Part shown: in pieces, positions 13,074 through 13,892 of the stretch
How positions within the stretch are numbered: the first letter of the stretch is position 1
How the letters are laid out: each line of letters begins with the position of its first letter
NCBI GenBank assembly: GCA_900549705.1
Contig: URPI01000043.1
Span: 1-13,892 of the forward strand
Direction: 5' to 3'
DNA length: 13,892 bases
From: an uncultured Eubacteriales bacterium
GTDB lineage: Bacteria > Bacillota > Clostridia > Oscillospirales > Oscillospiraceae
Made by a program: the position numbers and the translations under genes
Notes under the pieces: model-generated
The model's database searches: none
Told to the model about the DNA's origin: nothing
The model's input: the letters and a program-made list of their open reading frames with translations, nothing else

Positions 13074-13847
13074 ATGGCGGATTTACGAAGATCCCGAATT
13101 GCAAAAATCCCCCAGGTATCGGCTCAGTGGATAAAAACGGCGGCGGCCATCCTGCTGGTGGCGGCCAATGCCGGGGCGATCCTGGTGGAAAAGGGAATCA
13201 TTGGGATGGACGGCTATACCATGTCGGAGCTGCTGACATCCATGGAGAACTCCTCCGGCATGACCGGACTGGTGGGGGCGGCGGTGCTGGCGCGGCTGTT
13301 AAACGGAATCGCCATCCCGCTGTTTGCTTTCCTGCTGGCGGAGGGCTTCCGGCACACCCGGAACGTGCGGCGGTATCTGGCGGCACTGACGGTGACGGCG
13401 CTGGTGAGCGAGCCCATTTATGACTTCGCCATGACCGGCACACCCCTGGATTTTTCTGCCCAGAATCCCATGCTGGCGCTGGTGATTGGACTGCTGGTGC
13501 TGATTTTGATGGACTGGCTGAACCGGTTTGACAAGACCGAGCAGGTCATTGGCCGGATTCTTTTGACCCTGGGCGGGCTGTTCTGGGTGACGGTGCTGCG
13601 GATTCCCTATGGCATCGAGACGGTGCTGATTATCAGCGTCTGGGATTCCTTCCGGGGACATCATGCAGTGCGGATGATTGTGTCAATTCTCGTCAGTTTG
13701 GTGGAGCCGACGGGCCCGCTTGCCTTCTGCGCCATTGGGTATTACAGCGGGGAGCGGAAATTGAAGGTTTCCAAATACCTGTTTTATGCGCTGTATCCTG
13801 TTCATCTGCTCCTGCTTGGGACGGTGCGGTACGTCTTCTTGAAGTGA
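13074..13847 (+). CDS. TraX-family membrane protein, Asp-His pair absent
   Basis: A 257-residue polytopic membrane protein with about seven or eight hydrophobic spans. It matches the TraX family, named after the F-plasmid pilin acetylase; chromosomal copies occur in many Firmicutes and their role is unknown. Family-like stretches are ARLLNGIAIPLFAFLLAEGF with RHTRN (73-97), ALVSEPIYDFAM (109-120), NPMLALVIGLLVLI (131-144) and YPVHLLLL (241-248). The N-terminal helix reads IKTAAAILLVAANAGAIL (20-37), where family members as I remember them carry a Met-x-x-Asp-His pattern. The acidic/histidine pair is missing here. The start has GGAAGG seven bases upstream. It lies 77 bases behind the MalG-like gene, across a terminator, so a shared function with the transporter is not shown. 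Confidence 0.8.
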   Translation: MADLRRSRIAKIPQVSAQWIKTAAAILLVAANAGAILVEKGIIGMDGYTMSELLTSMENSSGMTGLVGAAVLARLLNGIAIPLFAFLLAEGFRHTRNVRRYLAALTVTALVSEPIYDFAMTGTPLDFSAQNPMLALVIGLLVLILMDWLNRFDKTEQVIGRILLTLGGLFWVTVLRIPYGIETVLIISVWDSFRGHHAVRMIVSILVSLVEPTGPLAFCAIGYYSGERKLKVSKYLFYALYPVHLLLLGTVRYVFLK

Positions 13848-13892
13848 GAATATCGCCCCGGCGCGAAGCGCCCCTGCCTCCCCTGGAAGGGG
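13848..13892. other. Right-edge spacer with hairpins
   Basis: GGCGC-GAA-GCGCC (13860-13872) is a perfect five-pair hairpin. A CCCCT/AGGGG dyad follows at the window edge. It may be part of a terminator for the TraX-like gene, but the window ends before any T-run. Confidence 0.35.

Noticed and set aside
10850..13104. Two long minus-strand frames across the permease genes (410 and 340 codons)
   Set aside because: They are His/Gln-rich shadows of MalF-like and MalG-like genes, which have proper starts, coupling and EAA loops.

Overview
The window looks like chromosomal DNA of a gut-type Clostridia bacterium (Bacillota, perhaps Oscillospiraceae). The grounds are near-consensus sigma-A promoters, AGGAGG-type ribosome binding sites, a LytTR two-component system, a Gram-positive-type MalE/MalF/MalG transporter with a lipoprotein binding protein, a family C69 dipeptidase and a chromosomal TraX-like gene. 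The taxon is inferred from gene content only. No phage, insertion sequence, CRISPR array or complete mobile element is visible.

Layout. (a) 1-340: a GC-rich edge with no secure gene, then tRNA-Leu(GAG) with a perfect consensus promoter and a terminator. (b) 341-634: about 300 bases without a convincing gene. (c) 635-2613, minus strand: a response regulator and a GHKL sensor kinase, translationally coupled. (d) 2614-2903: a divergent control region with promoters facing both ways, two dyads and a LytTR-like direct repeat. (e) 2904-5366, plus: a secreted, divergent glycoside hydrolase family 3 protein, closed by a long hairpin. (f) 5474-7192: a leader with hairpins and a promoter, then a C69 dipeptidase, then a bidirectional terminator. 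(g) 7345-9184, minus: a PHP-family phosphatase and a LacI-family regulator in one operon. (h) 9417-12996, plus: a sugar ABC transporter (binding protein, MalF-like, MalG-like) divergent from the PHP/LacI operon. (i) 13074-13847: a TraX-like membrane protein behind the transporter terminator.

Functional reading. There are two sugar-related modules. In the first, a membrane sensor and LytTR regulator probably control the divergent secreted GH3 protein. In the second, the LacI regulator probably controls both the transporter and its own operon, because copies of a CGAAAC motif lie just downstream of both promoters. No transporter ATPase is encoded here, so a shared MsmK/UgpC-type ATPase is presumably supplied from elsewhere.

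Base composition changes along the window. The sensor/regulator/GH3 part is visibly AT-richer (26 of 60 G+C in rows 2221 and 3121) than the part from about 6 kb on (37 of 60 in row 6421, 38 of 60 in row 11221). The most unusual items are the GH3 protein, whose sandwich domain seems to lack the usual acid/base segment, the LacI regulator with a non-canonical hinge, and the TraX protein that lacks the expected N-terminal Asp-His pair.
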